Positions 32,918 to 40,993 of a DNA stretch of 64,000 nucleotides are shown here, in pieces. The notes below the pieces were generated by a model that searched no databases, had not been told where the DNA came from, and saw only the letters and a list, made by a program, of their open reading frames with translations. The stretch is from Pseudomonas sp. (GTDB lineage: Bacteria; Pseudomonadota; Gammaproteobacteria; Pseudomonadales; Pseudomonadaceae). Numbering within the stretch: the stretch's first letter is position 1; the number at the start of each line of letters is the position of its first letter. The position numbers and the translations under genes are program-made. Location: NCBI RefSeq assembly GCF_030150285.1, contig NZ_JASLGE010000032.1, positions 114,896 to 178,895 of the forward strand. The letters run 5' to 3'.

Positions 32918-33373
32918 GTGCTGTGGCAAATGAGGGCGCGTGTGGGCTACGAGGTGGCGCGTCAGGCGTTTCACCGGCCCTGGTTAATGCGCCAGCCGCG
33001 TATCTGGCGCTGGATGGAAGGGCAGTTTGCCCGTATGGCTAACGTTGGTGATATCCAGGCGCAGAGTTTCTACGGGCATGTCCTGGCGTTTCGTGGCCAG
33101 GGCTTGGGTGCCCGGGAGGAAGGCTTGCGCTTGTTGCGTCTGGCGGCGCTGGGCGGTGATGGTAAGGCGGCTTATCAGGTAGGGGTCTTCAGCTTGACGG
33201 GCAGCGCCAGCCGAGCTCCGGATGCCGTCGCAGCGGCGGGTTGGTGGGAGAGGGCGGCGAAGGCCGGGCATCCGTTGGCGGTACTCAAGCTGGCAACGTT
33301 GTATGAGCAGGGTGGCCCCGGGCTGTTGCCCAACCCTGAACGGGCTCAGCATTACCGGGCAGCATCGGCTTAA
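32918..33373 (+). CDS. Sel1/TPR-repeat protein
   Basis: 151 residues from a GTG start at 32918, chosen because GGAGG lies 6 bases upstream and the previous stop is adjacent. Two to three Sel1-like units are visible: GDIQAQSFYGHVLAFRGQG..EEGLRLLRLAALGGD, GKAAYQVGVFSLTG..VAAAGWWERAAKAGH and PLAVLKLATLYEQGG..ERAQHYRAASA. Such solenoids mediate protein contacts. No signal peptide; the basic, Trp-rich N-terminus (MRQPRIWRWMEG) might touch the membrane. Confidence 0.85.
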   Translation: MLWQMRARVGYEVARQAFHRPWLMRQPRIWRWMEGQFARMANVGDIQAQSFYGHVLAFRGQGLGAREEGLRLLRLAALGGDGKAAYQVGVFSLTGSASRAPDAVAAAGWWERAAKAGHPLAVLKLATLYEQGGPGLLPNPERAQHYRAASA

Positions 33374-33384
33374 ACCCCAGCCGA

Positions 33385-33420
33385 AAAAAAGGCGGAGCGC
33401 ATCATGCGCTCCGCCTTTTT
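33385..33420. terminator. Strong bidirectional terminator
   Basis: The stem GGCGGAGCGCAT/ATGCGCTCCGCC is flanked by seven As on the left and five Ts on the right. It can end the Sel1 operon and back up the stop of convergent prc. Confidence 0.85.
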
Positions 33421-33434
33421 AATGCCCGTGTTGT

Positions 33435-33461
33435 GTAGCCGCCGCCCAAAGCGGCGGCTAC
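33435..33461. terminator. Hairpin downstream of prc
   Basis: The perfect 11-bp arms GTAGCCGCCGC/GCGGCGGCTAC with a 5-base loop lie 8 bp after the prc stop on the minus strand. It could be a terminator element without a T-run or a REP-like stem. Confidence 0.5.
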
Positions 33462-33468
33462 GGGCGTG

Positions 33469-35550
33469 TTACTTCTTGGCGACTTGAGAACTGAGCTTCA
33501 AGTAGTCCAGGAGAATGCGCCCGGTTTCACTCAGGTAGGCGTCATCTTCCGGTTTGGTCTTTTCAGGTTCGACCGGCAGTGCATCTTCGTCTTCTTTCTT
33601 CATTTCCTTGAGCGGTGCCTCACCTTTGGCCTTGCGACGGGCGTTCTCCATCACCAGTTGCTTGGCGTCGATGTCGGCGTGCTGCTTGCGACGTTCTTCC
33701 TCATTGAGGCTGACGGTTTTCTCGCTCATCAGCTTCTCGGCCAAGGCCAGCTTATCGCGGATGAAAACGAACTCGGCGTCTTTGGCCACCCGTGCATCAT
33801 GCTCGGACTTGAGCTGAGCGATGAACGGTTTGAAAGGGTCCGCCGCCGGTTTGATAGCCGGGCGAATGGTGTCCCACGGCATGGCTTCGGGCAGGGCGCT
33901 TTCACCGATTTCCTTGGTGTCGATCAGTGAAGGCAGTGCCACATCAGGCAGCACGCCCTGATGCTGAGTGCTTTGGCCGGAGACCCGATAGAACTTGGCC
34001 AGTGTCAGCTTCAGTTCGCCGTGGTTCAGTGGCTGGATGGTTTGCACCGTCCCCTTGCCGAACGTTTGGCCGCCGATGATCAGTGCACGATGGTAGTCCT
34101 GCATGGCACCGGCAAAAATTTCCGACGCTGAGGCAGACAGGCGGTTGACCAGCAACGCCATCGGGCCTTTGTAGAACGCGCCCGGGTTTTCGTCTTCCAG
34201 CACGTCGACCTTGCCGTCGGCGTTACGCACCAGCACCGTAGGACCTTTGTCGATAAACAGGCTGGTCAGTTCGGTGGCTTCCTGCAACGAGCCGCCACCG
34301 TTGTTGCGCAAGTCAATGATCACACCGTCGACTTTTTCTTTCTGCAACTCGGTCAGCAGCTTTTTGACGTCGCGGGTGGTGCTCTTGTAGTTCGGGTCGC
34401 CCGCGCGGAACGCCTTGAAGTCCAGGTAAAAGGCCGGGATCTCAATCACGCCCAATTTGTAGTCTTTGCCGTCCTGCTTGAGGTTCAGGATGGATTTTTT
34501 GGCCGCCTGCTCTTCAAGCTTCACCGCTTCGCGAGTGATCGACACCACCTTGCTGGTCTGGTCGTTAGGCGCATTGCTGGCCGGAATGACCTCCAGGCGC
34601 ACCACAGAGCCTTTAGGGCCACGAATCAACTTGACCACCTCGTCCAAGCGCCAGCCGATTACATCGACCATTTCCTTGTCGCCCTGGGCCACGCCAACGA
34701 TCTTGTCCGCCGGAGCCACTTGCTTGGTCTTGTCGGCCGGGCCAGCGGGAACCAGCCGCACGATCTTGACCTGATCGTTGTCGCTCTGCAGCACGGCACC
34801 AATGCCTTCCAGCGACAGGCTCATGTTGATGTCGAAGTTTTCCGCATTGTCGGGCGACAGGTAATTGGTGTGCGGGTCGTAAGACATGGCGAAGGTGTTG
34901 ATGTACGCCTGGAAAATATCTTCGGCACGGGTCTGGTCAAGGCGCGTCAATTGATTCTTGTAACGCTTGGTCAGCAGTTCCTGGATTTTTGCGGGCTCTT
35001 TGCCGGCAATTTTCAGGCGCAGGACTTCATCTTTGATGCGTTTGCGCCACAGGTCGTTGAGTTCGGCTTCGGTTTTGAGCCATGGCGCGTCCTTGCGGTC
35101 GATCTGCAGGGTTTCCTTGGCCTTGAAGTCGAACGAATCGATGCCTTTGCTCAAGTCGGCCAGGGCAAAATCCAGACGTGACTTGACGCGGTCCAGGTAG
35201 CGCTTGTAGATGATGAAACCGGGGTTGAGGTCGCCGTTTTTGAGGAAGTCGTCAAACTGGTACTTCCATTTGTCGAATTCGGCAATGTCGCTGGCCAGGA
35301 AGTAACTGCGCGAAGGGTCAAGCAGCTTAAGGTAGCTGTCATAGATGATCGCAGAACGTGCGTCATCCAGTGGCGGTTTGCTGTAATGATGACGCTTGAG
35401 CAGCTCGACCACGTTCAGGCTGGCAATTACCTCGTCACGATCGGGCTGAAGGTTATCCCAACTGTTAGCGGCGAACGTATTGGTTGAAAACGGTAAAACG
35501 CTTAAACCAATGAAAAGGGCAAGTGCGGTGCTAGGGAATAAGTGCTTCAT
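33469..35550 (-). CDS. prc: Tail-specific (C-terminal processing) protease Prc
   Basis: 693 residues, close to E. coli Prc (682). A signal peptide ends near TFAANSW. The order is: N-terminal helical domain, a PDZ domain around 245-330 (SLEGIGAVLQSDNDQVKIVRLVPAGPADK) and the S41 protease core. The core has VDGVIIDLRNNGGGSLQEATEL, the catalytic Ser in NRLSASASEIFAGAM and the Lys in GKGTVQT. It degrades periplasmic proteins with apolar C-termini; in P. aeruginosa the homologue AlgO affects the alginate anti-sigma pathway. The ATG at 35550 gives the clean signal peptide; an in-frame ATG at 35583 is an alternative. Neither has a clear ribosome-binding site. Confidence 0.94.
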   Translation of the reverse strand: MKHLFPSTALALFIGLSVLPFSTNTFAANSWDNLQPDRDEVIASLNVVELLKRHHYSKPPLDDARSAIIYDSYLKLLDPSRSYFLASDIAEFDKWKYQFDDFLKNGDLNPGFIIYKRYLDRVKSRLDFALADLSKGIDSFDFKAKETLQIDRKDAPWLKTEAELNDLWRKRIKDEVLRLKIAGKEPAKIQELLTKRYKNQLTRLDQTRAEDIFQAYINTFAMSYDPHTNYLSPDNAENFDINMSLSLEGIGAVLQSDNDQVKIVRLVPAGPADKTKQVAPADKIVGVAQGDKEMVDVIGWRLDEVVKLIRGPKGSVVRLEVIPASNAPNDQTSKVVSITREAVKLEEQAAKKSILNLKQDGKDYKLGVIEIPAFYLDFKAFRAGDPNYKSTTRDVKKLLTELQKEKVDGVIIDLRNNGGGSLQEATELTSLFIDKGPTVLVRNADGKVDVLEDENPGAFYKGPMALLVNRLSASASEIFAGAMQDYHRALIIGGQTFGKGTVQTIQPLNHGELKLTLAKFYRVSGQSTQHQGVLPDVALPSLIDTKEIGESALPEAMPWDTIRPAIKPAADPFKPFIAQLKSEHDARVAKDAEFVFIRDKLALAEKLMSEKTVSLNEEERRKQHADIDAKQLVMENARRKAKGEAPLKEMKKEDEDALPVEPEKTKPEDDAYLSETGRILLDYLKLSSQVAKK

Positions 35551-35639
35551 GCTGATTCGACGCGGGGGCAATTGATAACGCATATTAGGCCGTCTTTGAA
35601 GTCGCCGGTTCCGTGAAGGCCGGCCGCATAATGCAAGAA

Positions 35640-35661
35640 GCCCGGTGCGACAGCACCGGGC
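35640..35661. repeat. Hairpin in the divergent prc/quinone reductase region
   Basis: The perfect arms GCCCGGTGC/GCACCGGGC with a 4-base loop lie 28 bp before the quinone reductase start and about 90 bp before the prc start. There is no T-run. It could be an operator or a leader stem. Confidence 0.5.
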
Positions 35662-35688
35662 TCGGTCCAGACTCACTATGGAGGCACT

Positions 35689-36651
35689 GTGAAAGCATTG
35701 CAAGGCGTTGAAGGTCAAGTGAAGTGGGTTGAAGAGCCAAGCCCTGCCTGTGATGTAGGGCAAATTCGTATCCGTGTGGCGGCGGCGGGCCTCAATCGGG
35801 CCGATTTGCTACAGAGCGCGGGCTTGTACCCGCCGCCACCGGGCGCTAGCCAGGTGCTGGGGCTGGAGTGTTCGGGGGTTGTGATTGAGGTGGGCCCGGG
35901 GTCTTCGTGGGCTCTCGGTGATCGAGTGTGTGCTTTATTGGCCGGTGGCGGCATGGCGCAGGAAGTGGTGGTCGATGGCCGTCATGTGCTGCCGGTGCCT
36001 GAAGGGCTTTCGTTGGTGGAAGCGGCGGCTTTGCCCGAGGTTTACAGCACGGCGTGGCTGAACCTGTTTCAGTTGGCGGCCCTCAAGCCCGGTGAGAAAG
36101 TGCTGCTGCACGCCGGAGCCAGTGGCGTGGGTTCCGCGGCGATTCAGCTCTGCAAGGCTTTTGGAAGCCCCTGCTGGGTGAGCGTCGGTTCGGCCGAGCG
36201 CTTGGCTTACTGCGAGGCGCTCGGGGCTCAGGGCGGGGTTGTACGGACCGAGGGGCTGGACAGCCTCAAGGCATTAGGGCCATTCGATGTGGTGCTGGAC
36301 CCGGTGGGTGCCAATTACGCCGAATCCAACCTCAAGCTATTGGCGCTGGACGGCCGTTGGGTGGTGATCGGATTAATGGGGGGGCGCAAGGCCGAGTTGG
36401 ACCTGGCGCTGGTGCTGGGCAAGCGTATCCAGTTGCTGGGTTCGACCCTGCGCAGCCGAAGTGATCAGTTCAAATCAGATTTGCTCAGTGATCTGGGTCA
36501 GCAGGTGTGGCCGCTGTTCAGCGAAGGGCGCCTGAGCCCGCAATTGGCCAAGACGTTCCCGATCGAACAGGCGCAAGAGGCGTTCGCTGAGCTGGCCAGC
36601 AATCAGGTCGCGGGTAAGGTGGTGTTGGTCATAGAGCCAAGCCTGGTTTGA
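35689..36651 (+). CDS. NAD(P)H:quinone reductase, zinc-independent MDR superfamily
   Basis: 320 residues. The medium-chain dehydrogenase layout is present: a GroES-like N-terminal domain (AAGLNRADLLQSAGLYPPPPG, LGLECSGVV) and a Rossmann domain with VLLHAGASGVGSAAIQLCKAFG (the AxxGVG NADPH motif). It lacks the zinc-binding cysteines of alcohol dehydrogenases and matches the quinone-reductase (Qor/PIG3) group. The start is a GTG at 35689 with GGAGG 4 bases upstream. It is divergent from prc. Confidence 0.9.
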   Translation: MKALQGVEGQVKWVEEPSPACDVGQIRIRVAAAGLNRADLLQSAGLYPPPPGASQVLGLECSGVVIEVGPGSSWALGDRVCALLAGGGMAQEVVVDGRHVLPVPEGLSLVEAAALPEVYSTAWLNLFQLAALKPGEKVLLHAGASGVGSAAIQLCKAFGSPCWVSVGSAERLAYCEALGAQGGVVRTEGLDSLKALGPFDVVLDPVGANYAESNLKLLALDGRWVVIGLMGGRKAELDLALVLGKRIQLLGSTLRSRSDQFKSDLLSDLGQQVWPLFSEGRLSPQLAKTFPIEQAQEAFAELASNQVAGKVVLVIEPSLV

Positions 36652-36689
36652 CCGCGTTTGTCTGATGCAGGAACGGGCTGAGTGGTCCG

Positions 36690-36750
36690 TGTTGAAAAGA
36701 TCGCGAGCAAGCGCGTTCACTGTAGAGTGCCCCTTGCTCGCGATGATTTG
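36690..36750. repeat. REP-like inverted repeat, copy 1
   Basis: The perfect 12-bp arms ATCGCGAGCAAG (36700-36711) and CTTGCTCGCGAT (36733-36744) enclose a segment containing CTGTAG. It lies between convergent genes and belongs to the TCGCGAGCAAG repeat family of this window. Confidence 0.8.
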
Positions 36751-36762
36751 ACCTGGCCTGGA

Positions 36763-37416
36763 TTATTTCCAGAGATGAATCGGCCACCCGGCCTTCTCGG
36801 CGTGCTCGCGCAGCACAGGGTCCGGGTTCACCGCATGCGGGTGATCGACCTTCAGCAGAAGGGGTAAATCATTGCGTGAGTCGGAATAAAAACTCGCGCC
36901 TTCGAGGTTTTCTTCCTGCTCGTCGAGCCATTCCAGCAGGCGGGTGATCTTGCCTTCGCGGTAGGTCAGGGTGCCCGTGGTTTGACCCGTGTACACCCCG
37001 TTTTTGACTTCCAGCTCAATCCCCAACACTTCGTCAATGCCCAAGCGCTCGGCAATCGGCTTGACCAAATGCGTGCCCGAAGCCGAGATGACCAGGATGC
37101 GGTCCCCCGCCTTGCGATGTTCGGCAATGGCCTTGCAACCCTCGCTGAAAATGATCGGCTCAATCACGTCTTCTACCCACGGGCCGACCAAGTGTGCAAC
37201 CTCTTCGGGGGTACGTCCGGCCAGCGGCTCCAGGCTGAACGCCATAAACACGTCCATCGCCAACTCGCCCTTGCTGTACGCGGCCATCAGCTCGTTATTG
37301 CGCTTCATGAACGGCTCGGTATCGACCCAGCCCAGGCGACCCATTTGCTGGCTCCACAACGTCGCGCAGTCGCCATGTATCAGGGTTTCGTCCAGATCAA
37401 AAATTGCCAGGGCCAT
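36763..37416 (-). CDS. HAD-superfamily phosphatase (SerB/histidinol-phosphatase-like, subfamily IB)
   Basis: 217 residues. HAD motifs: FDLDET (Asp7 nucleophile, Asp9), the Ser of VISASGTHL, a Lys in REGKITRL and FYSDSRNDLPLL. A helical cap lies between motifs I and II, as in the IB group that includes phosphoserine phosphatase and the alternative histidinol-phosphatases. It starts 34 bp after the ABC ATPase gene on the same strand, so it may be the last gene of that operon, which would fit release of phosphate from an imported compound (inference). Confidence 0.87.
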   Translation of the reverse strand: MALAIFDLDETLIHGDCATLWSQQMGRLGWVDTEPFMKRNNELMAAYSKGELAMDVFMAFSLEPLAGRTPEEVAHLVGPWVEDVIEPIIFSEGCKAIAEHRKAGDRILVISASGTHLVKPIAERLGIDEVLGIELEVKNGVYTGQTTGTLTYREGKITRLLEWLDEQEENLEGASFYSDSRNDLPLLLKVDHPHAVNPDPVLREHAEKAGWPIHLWK

Positions 37417-37450
37417 CAGCGCAACTCGCTATTCAGTAGATTCAAGGTCA

Positions 37451-38440
37451 TCAGGCTACCTCACATAGGGTGCTGTTATCGATGGACAATGCGACGCGCT
37501 GGCCGTCGGGGTAAAGATCGCCCGGGGAGCGATTGAGCACATCGACGATCAACTCCACGCCGCGAACCTCTACGCGGTAGCGAATGACGTTGCCCAGCAA
37601 GCTGTGGTTGCGAATGACGGTGTCGGGCTCGCCCTGCAGGCTCAGGCTCAGGGTTTCCGGGCGGATGGCAACGCGGCTGCTGACCGGGCGCTGCAACAGG
37701 CGGCTCGCGGTCTCGGCGTCCAGCAGGTTGTAGTTGCCGATAAACCCGGCCGCGAAGGCGTCGGCGGGGGCGGCGTACAAGGTTTGGGCATCGCCGCTTT
37801 GTACGATGCGACCTTGGTTCATCAGGAAAATGCGGTCGCTCATGGTCAGCGCTTCTTCCTGATCGTGGGTCACGAAAATGGTGGTCAGGTTCAGTTCGCG
37901 CTGGATGGCGCGGATCTGCTCGCGCAAATGTTTGCGAATGCGCGCATCCAGTGCTGACAGCGGCTCGTCCAGCAGCAACAGGCGGGGTCGTGTTACCAGT
38001 GAGCGCGCCAGGGCGACGCGCTGGCATTGCCCGCCAGACAACTGGTGCGGGTAGCGCTTGGCGAAATCATTCAGTTCGACCAGTTGCAGTGCTTCAGTCG
38101 TGCGTTTGTGGCTGTCATTGGCGTTGACCTTTTGCATGCGCAAGCCAAACGCGACGTTTTGTTCGACGGTCATATTGGGGAACAGCGCGTAGCTCTGGAA
38201 CACCATGCCGATGTCACGTTTTTGCGGGCTCAACGGCACGATGTCCTGGCCATCCAGCAGGATTTTACCGCCATCGACCGGGGTCAGCCCCGCGATGCAG
38301 CGCAGCAGTGTGGACTTGCCGCAGCCCGAAGGGCCCAGCAGGGTGACGAACTCACCCTGAGTGATGGTGAAGTGGATATCGCTGAATACCGGAGTGCCGG
38401 AATAGGTTTTTTGCAGGCGTTCGACGCTGACGAAGCTCAT
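37451..38440 (-). CDS. ABC importer ATP-binding protein (PotA/FbpC/PhnT-like)
   Basis: 329 residues. Walker A GPSGCGKS, Q-loop MVFQSYALFPNMTVEQNVAFGLRM, signature LSGGQCQRVALARS (Gln-Cys instead of Gln-Gln), Walker B LLLLDEPLSALDARIR and H-loop VTHDQEEA. The C-terminal TOBE-like domain has RPETLSLS. These features define the spermidine/iron/2-aminoethylphosphonate importer family. The ATG at 38440 overlaps the permease stop by 4 bp. Confidence 0.92.
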   Translation of the reverse strand: MSFVSVERLQKTYSGTPVFSDIHFTITQGEFVTLLGPSGCGKSTLLRCIAGLTPVDGGKILLDGQDIVPLSPQKRDIGMVFQSYALFPNMTVEQNVAFGLRMQKVNANDSHKRTTEALQLVELNDFAKRYPHQLSGGQCQRVALARSLVTRPRLLLLDEPLSALDARIRKHLREQIRAIQRELNLTTIFVTHDQEEALTMSDRIFLMNQGRIVQSGDAQTLYAAPADAFAAGFIGNYNLLDAETASRLLQRPVSSRVAIRPETLSLSLQGEPDTVIRNHSLLGNVIRYRVEVRGVELIVDVLNRSPGDLYPDGQRVALSIDNSTLCEVA

Positions 38441-39237
38441 TGGCTTTTGTCCTTGTTCAGGAAGGTGGCAACCCAAGTCAGCACCAGTACAAAGAGGAAG
38501 TACGAGATCACCAGGGCGCTGGTGAAATGACCGCTGCTGTTGCGCATGTTGTTCAAGAACACTTGCAGGGTTTCGTATTGCGTGCCGACCAGAATATTGG
38601 CAAACACAAACTCGCCGAACAGGAACGAGAACGACAGCAGCAACGCGACCATCAAGCCTTTACGCAGGTTGGGCAGCACCACCAGAAAAGCGGCCTGCCA
38701 GGTGCTGGCACCCAGCAGTTGGGCCGCGTCCATCAGGTCACGCAGGTTAATGGCCTGCAGGTTGTTGGTGATCGCCCGGTACATAAAAGGCAGCGCGACG
38801 GTGAAGTAACAGCCAATCAAGATCCACGGTGTGCCCACCATGCGCAACGGACCGGAGCCATACAGTTGCAGCAAGCCCACCGATGACACCACGGGTGGCA
38901 CGGCGAAGGGCAGCAGAATCAGAATGTTCATCAGGGCGTCGAGCCGCGGAAAGTGGTAATGCACCACAAACAGCAACGGCAAGATCAGCACCACTGACAA
39001 TACCAGTGCCGCCACGCACACCAGCAGCGAGTGGCCGAAAGCAGTCAGAAAACGCGGGTCGCCCCAGAGTTGGCTGTACCACTTGAGGGTAAAACCGCTG
39101 GGTAGAACAGTCGCTGACCAACTGCTGGCGATGGAGTACACCAACGTGCCCAGCAGCGGCAGTAACAGGATCAGAAACAACAGCCAGACCACGCTGCGGT
39201 GGTAAACGCTGGCGGTCGTGGATTCAGCGCGCGACAT
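38437..39237 (-). CDS. ABC importer permease, second subunit (PotC/PhnV-like)
   Basis: 266 residues with six membrane segments and the EAA loop DLMDAAQLLGASTWQAAFLVVLPNLRKG. It overlaps the ATPase start by 4 bp and the preceding permease gene by 14 bp, so three genes are translationally coupled. The ATG at 39237 has GAGGAG 5 bases upstream. Confidence 0.9.
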   Translation of the reverse strand: MSRAESTTASVYHRSVVWLLFLILLLPLLGTLVYSIASSWSATVLPSGFTLKWYSQLWGDPRFLTAFGHSLLVCVAALVLSVVLILPLLFVVHYHFPRLDALMNILILLPFAVPPVVSSVGLLQLYGSGPLRMVGTPWILIGCYFTVALPFMYRAITNNLQAINLRDLMDAAQLLGASTWQAAFLVVLPNLRKGLMVALLLSFSFLFGEFVFANILVGTQYETLQVFLNNMRNSSGHFTSALVISYFLFVLVLTWVATFLNKDKSQ

Positions 39238-40060
39238 GGTAGCTCCTCTTTAACAGCCACTGGTGCACCAGCGTCACCAGGGTCATCAGCCCCACCAGAA
39301 TCACCGCCAGGGCGCTGGCCATGTTCGGATCGAGGCTGATGTCACCCGACACCATTGCCGCAATACGAATAGGCAGCACGTTGAAGTTACCCGTAGTCAG
39401 GGCGTACACCGTGGCATAGGCACCCAGTGCGTTGGCCAGCAGAATCACGAAGGTGCCGAGCAGCGCCGGGGTGAGTACCGGCAAACCGATATGCCGCCAG
39501 AACTGCCAACTGTTGGCACCCAGCAGCGCTGCCGATTCGCGCCAGTCTTCACGCAGTGCATCAAAGGCCGGATACAGCAGCAGCACGCCCAGCGGGATTT
39601 GAAAGTAGGTGTACAGGATGATCAGGCCGGTTTTGGAGTAGAGGTTGAAGTCCTGAATGATCCCGGCCTGTTTAAGCATGATCGTGATGCTGCCGTTGAA
39701 CCCCAGCAGAATGATGAAGGCAAAGGCCAGCGGAACACCGGAGAAGTTGCTGGTCATGTTGGCGAAGGCGTTGACGAAGTTACGTAGCCGCGAATCTACC
39801 CGGCGCAGCGAGTAGCTGCCGAGGAGTGCGATCACAATGCCAAAAAGGCTCGACCAAAAGCTGATCTCCAGGCTGTGCTGGATGGCCTGCAAATAGAATT
39901 TCGAGCTGAAAATCCGGGTGAAGTTATCCAGCCCCCAGCCGCTCTCTTCCGATTGCACGCTGTGAATCAGCACCCACACCAGCGGAGCGATCTGGAACAC
40001 GATAAAAAACACGGCAAAGGGCACCAGGCATAACAGCGCCAGCCATTTACCCCGGGTCAT
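39224..40060 (-). CDS. ABC importer permease, first subunit (PotB/PhnU-like)
   Basis: 278 residues with six membrane segments. The N-terminus WLALLCLVPFAVFFIVFQIAPLVWVLIHSV is typical of PotB/FbpB permeases, and the EAA loop is REDWRESAALLGANSWQFWRHIGLPVLTPAL. The ATG at 40060 overlaps the stop of the phosphatase-superfamily gene by 4 bp (ATGA); the longer frame is not needed. Confidence 0.9.
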   Translation of the reverse strand: MTRGKWLALLCLVPFAVFFIVFQIAPLVWVLIHSVQSEESGWGLDNFTRIFSSKFYLQAIQHSLEISFWSSLFGIVIALLGSYSLRRVDSRLRNFVNAFANMTSNFSGVPLAFAFIILLGFNGSITIMLKQAGIIQDFNLYSKTGLIILYTYFQIPLGVLLLYPAFDALREDWRESAALLGANSWQFWRHIGLPVLTPALLGTFVILLANALGAYATVYALTTGNFNVLPIRIAAMVSGDISLDPNMASALAVILVGLMTLVTLVHQWLLKRSYHVAR

Positions 40061-40872
40061 GGTGCGTGCCTCAACAGGCCATGGCACACCGGTTTATCGT
40101 GGGCGATGCCCAGCAGTTCGCAAATCGTGCCGCAGAGTTCGGTTTGCTTGGGGGATACACGGGGGTCGAGACTAAACGCATCGCCCAGCACGAACAGGGG
40201 CACTTCGCGTTCTTCAGGCAATAACCCGTTGTGCGAGCGGTCGTTATTCATGCCGTGGTCGGCGGTGACCAGAACCTGGTAACCGGCGTCCAGCCAGCCT
40301 TGCAGGTAGTCGGCCAGAATAATGTCGGCAGAGCGGGCGCTGTTGCGGTATTGCGGGGTGTCGAGGCCGTGTTTGTGCCCGGCATCGTCAATGTTCATGG
40401 GGTGGACCAGTAGAAAATCGGGCGAGTGCTTGATGCGCAAATGCTCGGCATCGGCAAACAGGTGTGAGTCGGGGTAATGGTCGTTCCAGTAAAAGTGCCC
40501 GGCTTGAATGGGCAAGTCACTGTCTTCGGTGTGTCGGTCGCGGGCGGCGATAAAGGGCGAGCGGTTATACAGTTCGCTGACCCAGTGGTAGGCCGCGGCC
40601 GCCGTGCAGAGCCCTGCCTCGCGGGCGTAGTGGAAGACACTGCGCTGGTTGGACAGGCGTGACACGTTGTTGTGCACAATGCCGCTTTCAATCGGTGGCA
40701 CACCGGTGAGGATGCACTCATACAGTGGGCGCGACAGGGCCGGTAATTCACAGGTGAGTTTGTACAGGGCGGCGCGTCCTGCCCCGACATAGGCTTGCAA
40801 ATGCCCCATGGCATGGCGAGCGACCGCGTAATTCAGTCCGTCGAGTACGACCAGGATGGTGTTGTGTTTCAT
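40057..40872 (-). CDS. Alkaline-phosphatase-superfamily hydrolase (nucleotide pyrophosphatase/phosphonoacetate hydrolase-like)
   Basis: 271 residues, no signal peptide, so cytoplasmic. The two-metal site can be traced: D11 in VVLDGLN, nucleophile Ser47 in PALSRPLYECILTG (Thr in most homologues), NIDDAGHKHG (Asp and His), TADHGMNND (Asp-His) and a late His in VCHGLL. It is much shorter than PhnA phosphonoacetate hydrolase (about 400 residues). Its start follows the binding-protein gene by 121 bp including a REP element, and its stop overlaps the permease start. An enzyme coupled this tightly to an importer probably cleaves the imported phospho- or phosphono-compound. Confidence 0.87.
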   Translation of the reverse strand: MKHNTILVVLDGLNYAVARHAMGHLQAYVGAGRAALYKLTCELPALSRPLYECILTGVPPIESGIVHNNVSRLSNQRSVFHYAREAGLCTAAAAYHWVSELYNRSPFIAARDRHTEDSDLPIQAGHFYWNDHYPDSHLFADAEHLRIKHSPDFLLVHPMNIDDAGHKHGLDTPQYRNSARSADIILADYLQGWLDAGYQVLVTADHGMNNDRSHNGLLPEEREVPLFVLGDAFSLDPRVSPKQTELCGTICELLGIAHDKPVCHGLLRHAP

Positions 40873-40903
40873 GTACTGCGACTCCGCTGGTAAAGCACAG
40901 AAC

Positions 40904-40975
40904 CTGTAGCCGCGGGCTTGCACGCGATGGCAGGCATCCAGTGCGCTGCATCGCGAGCAGGTCGGCGTCTACAGG
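40904..40975. repeat. REP-like inverted repeat, copy 2 (diverged), within the ABC operon
   Basis: Bounded by CTGTAG at 40904 and CTACAG near 40975, with inner arms CACGCGATG and CATCGCGAG. It sits between the binding-protein gene and the hydrolase gene, where it could shape differential expression. Confidence 0.65.
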
Positions 40976-40993
40976 GGTTGAGGCCGGCGGGCC

